DNA of 7,264 bases. Source: Candidatus Tharpella sp. (GTDB lineage: Bacteria; Desulfobacterota; Anaeroferrophillalia; Anaeroferrophillales; Tharpellaceae). The stretch's first letter is position 1. Every line of letters begins with the position of its first letter. The notes under the pieces are model-generated. The model made no database searches. It worked only from the letters and a program-made list of their open reading frames with translations, and was not told the origin of the DNA. The stretch lies in NCBI GenBank assembly GCA_021163565.1, contig JAGGTT010000111.1:1-7264 (forward strand), given 5' to 3'. Shown here piece after piece: positions 6,726-7,264 of the stretch. Made by a program: the position numbers and the translations under genes.

Positions 6726-7264
6726 ATGGCTTTTAACCGTAAAGACAGTTATTACAAACAGGCAAAACGTGAAGGTAAACGTTCGCGGGCAATCTACAAA
6801 ATCGAAGAGATCGACCAGCGTTTCCGGGTTTTCAAAAAGGGCCAGAAAATTCTTGAGTTCGGTGCCGCACCCGGAGGCTGGATGGAGTATATCGCCCAGC
6901 GCGTGAGTACCTCCGGCCATGTCCTAGGCCTCGATCTGCTGACCATTTCCGAACTTCAATCACCACCTTGCCAGACCTTGGTCGCCGACATCCTGGCCCC
7001 TGATACCGGAACCCGGATTGACGCTCTGGTAAGTCCGCCTTTTGACGGCGTGGTCTCTGATCTCGCCCCCAACCTGACCGGAATTAAAGCTACCGATCAG
7101 GCAAACTCAATCGCCATACTCGAAGCCGCAACTAAACTCGGCCTCGAACGCTTAAAAAAAGGTGGTTTTCTCATCTGCAAGGTTTTCCAGGGCAGTGAAC
7201 TTAAACAGTTTCAATTGCAAATGAAAAATAGTTTTCATAAAATCACGCTGGCCAAACCTAAAGC
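6726..7264 (+). CDS. rlmE: 23S rRNA (uridine-2'-O-)methyltransferase RlmE (FtsJ/RrmJ), C-terminus cut by window edge
   Basis: The E. coli family member 2'-O-methylates U2552 in the A-loop of 23S rRNA, using SAM, late in 50S assembly. 179 codons are visible and the frame runs off the window without a stop. The E. coli protein has 209 residues, so roughly 30 are missing. The SAM-binding motif GAAPGGW lies at 46-52, with the acidic residue Asp70 at the end of the next strand. Three members of the K-D-K-E catalytic tetrad are visible: Lys25 (AIYKIEEID), Asp112 (VVSDLAPNLTG) and Lys152 (LICKVFQG). The final Glu should lie beyond the edge. An in-frame TGA two codons upstream forces the start to be this ATG or a later one, and the MAFNRKDSYYKQAKREG N-terminus fits the family. 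No Shine-Dalgarno is recognisable. An overlapping frame from 6709 lacks any family motif. Confidence 0.95.
   Translation, partial: MAFNRKDSYYKQAKREGKRSRAIYKIEEIDQRFRVFKKGQKILEFGAAPGGWMEYIAQRVSTSGHVLGLDLLTISELQSPPCQTLVADILAPDTGTRIDALVSPPFDGVVSDLAPNLTGIKATDQANSIAILEAATKLGLERLKKGGFLICKVFQGSELKQFQLQMKNSFHKITLAKPK

Noticed and set aside
6674..6760. Possible BirA-type biotin operator before bioB (GGTTA repeats and a TTGTAATAA-like half-site)
   Set aside because: The half-site has no properly spaced inverted partner, and the GGTTA repeats are direct and irregular. No conserved palindrome can be supported.
6709..6906. Plus-strand ORF of 65 codons starting at the ATG just before rlmE
   Set aside because: It overlaps rlmE in another frame, while the rlmE frame carries GAAPGGW and the catalytic Lys and Asp residues of the FtsJ family. 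The ORF's own product resembles nothing I recognise.

Overview
The window is an ordinary bacterial chromosomal segment with roughly half G+C (judged by eye). Seven genes lie on the minus strand and one, cut by the window end, on the plus strand. All eight belong to well-known housekeeping families and almost every base is accounted for. I see no mobile element, CRISPR array, tRNA/rRNA, phage gene or unrecognised coding region. The order rplM-rpsI-argC followed by ilvB-ilvN is one I associate with Desulfobacterota/Desulfuromonadia-type (former Deltaproteobacteria) genomes. The BioB resembles the form seen in anaerobes. A strict or facultative anaerobe of that broad group is therefore a reasonable guess, but it is an inference.

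Layout in minus-strand reading order (right to left). bioB and bioF overlap by 8 nt and encode biotin synthase and 8-amino-7-oxononanoate synthase, the last and the first committed ring-assembly steps of biotin synthesis. Just after bioF comes a promoter with a perfect -35 hexamer, then a leader of about 115 nt containing a GC-rich hairpin followed by six U's. Next are rplM (L13) and rpsI (S9), the usual ribosomal protein pair. A clear intrinsic terminator follows rpsI. About 30 nt beyond it starts argC (arginine biosynthesis, GTG start), then ilvB and ilvN (large and small acetolactate synthase subunits, branched-chain amino acid synthesis). ilvN is cut by the left edge. On the plus strand, divergent from bioB across a 52-bp gap, is rlmE (23S rRNA 2'-O-methyltransferase, FtsJ family), cut by the right edge.

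How the genes work together: bioB/bioF form a two-gene, translationally coupled biotin unit, so the other bio genes must lie elsewhere. rplM/rpsI form a ribosomal transcript with its own promoter, a possible leader attenuator and a terminator. argC-ilvB-ilvN form an amino-acid biosynthesis cluster whose promoter is not obvious. rlmE is a separate rRNA-modification gene.

The points most worth a second look are the BioB auxiliary-cluster residues (the canonical first cysteine is Ser128 and a new cysteine, Cys292, sits beside the Arg ligand) and the hairpin/U-tract with a possible competing pairing in the rplM leader. No undescribed system was found.
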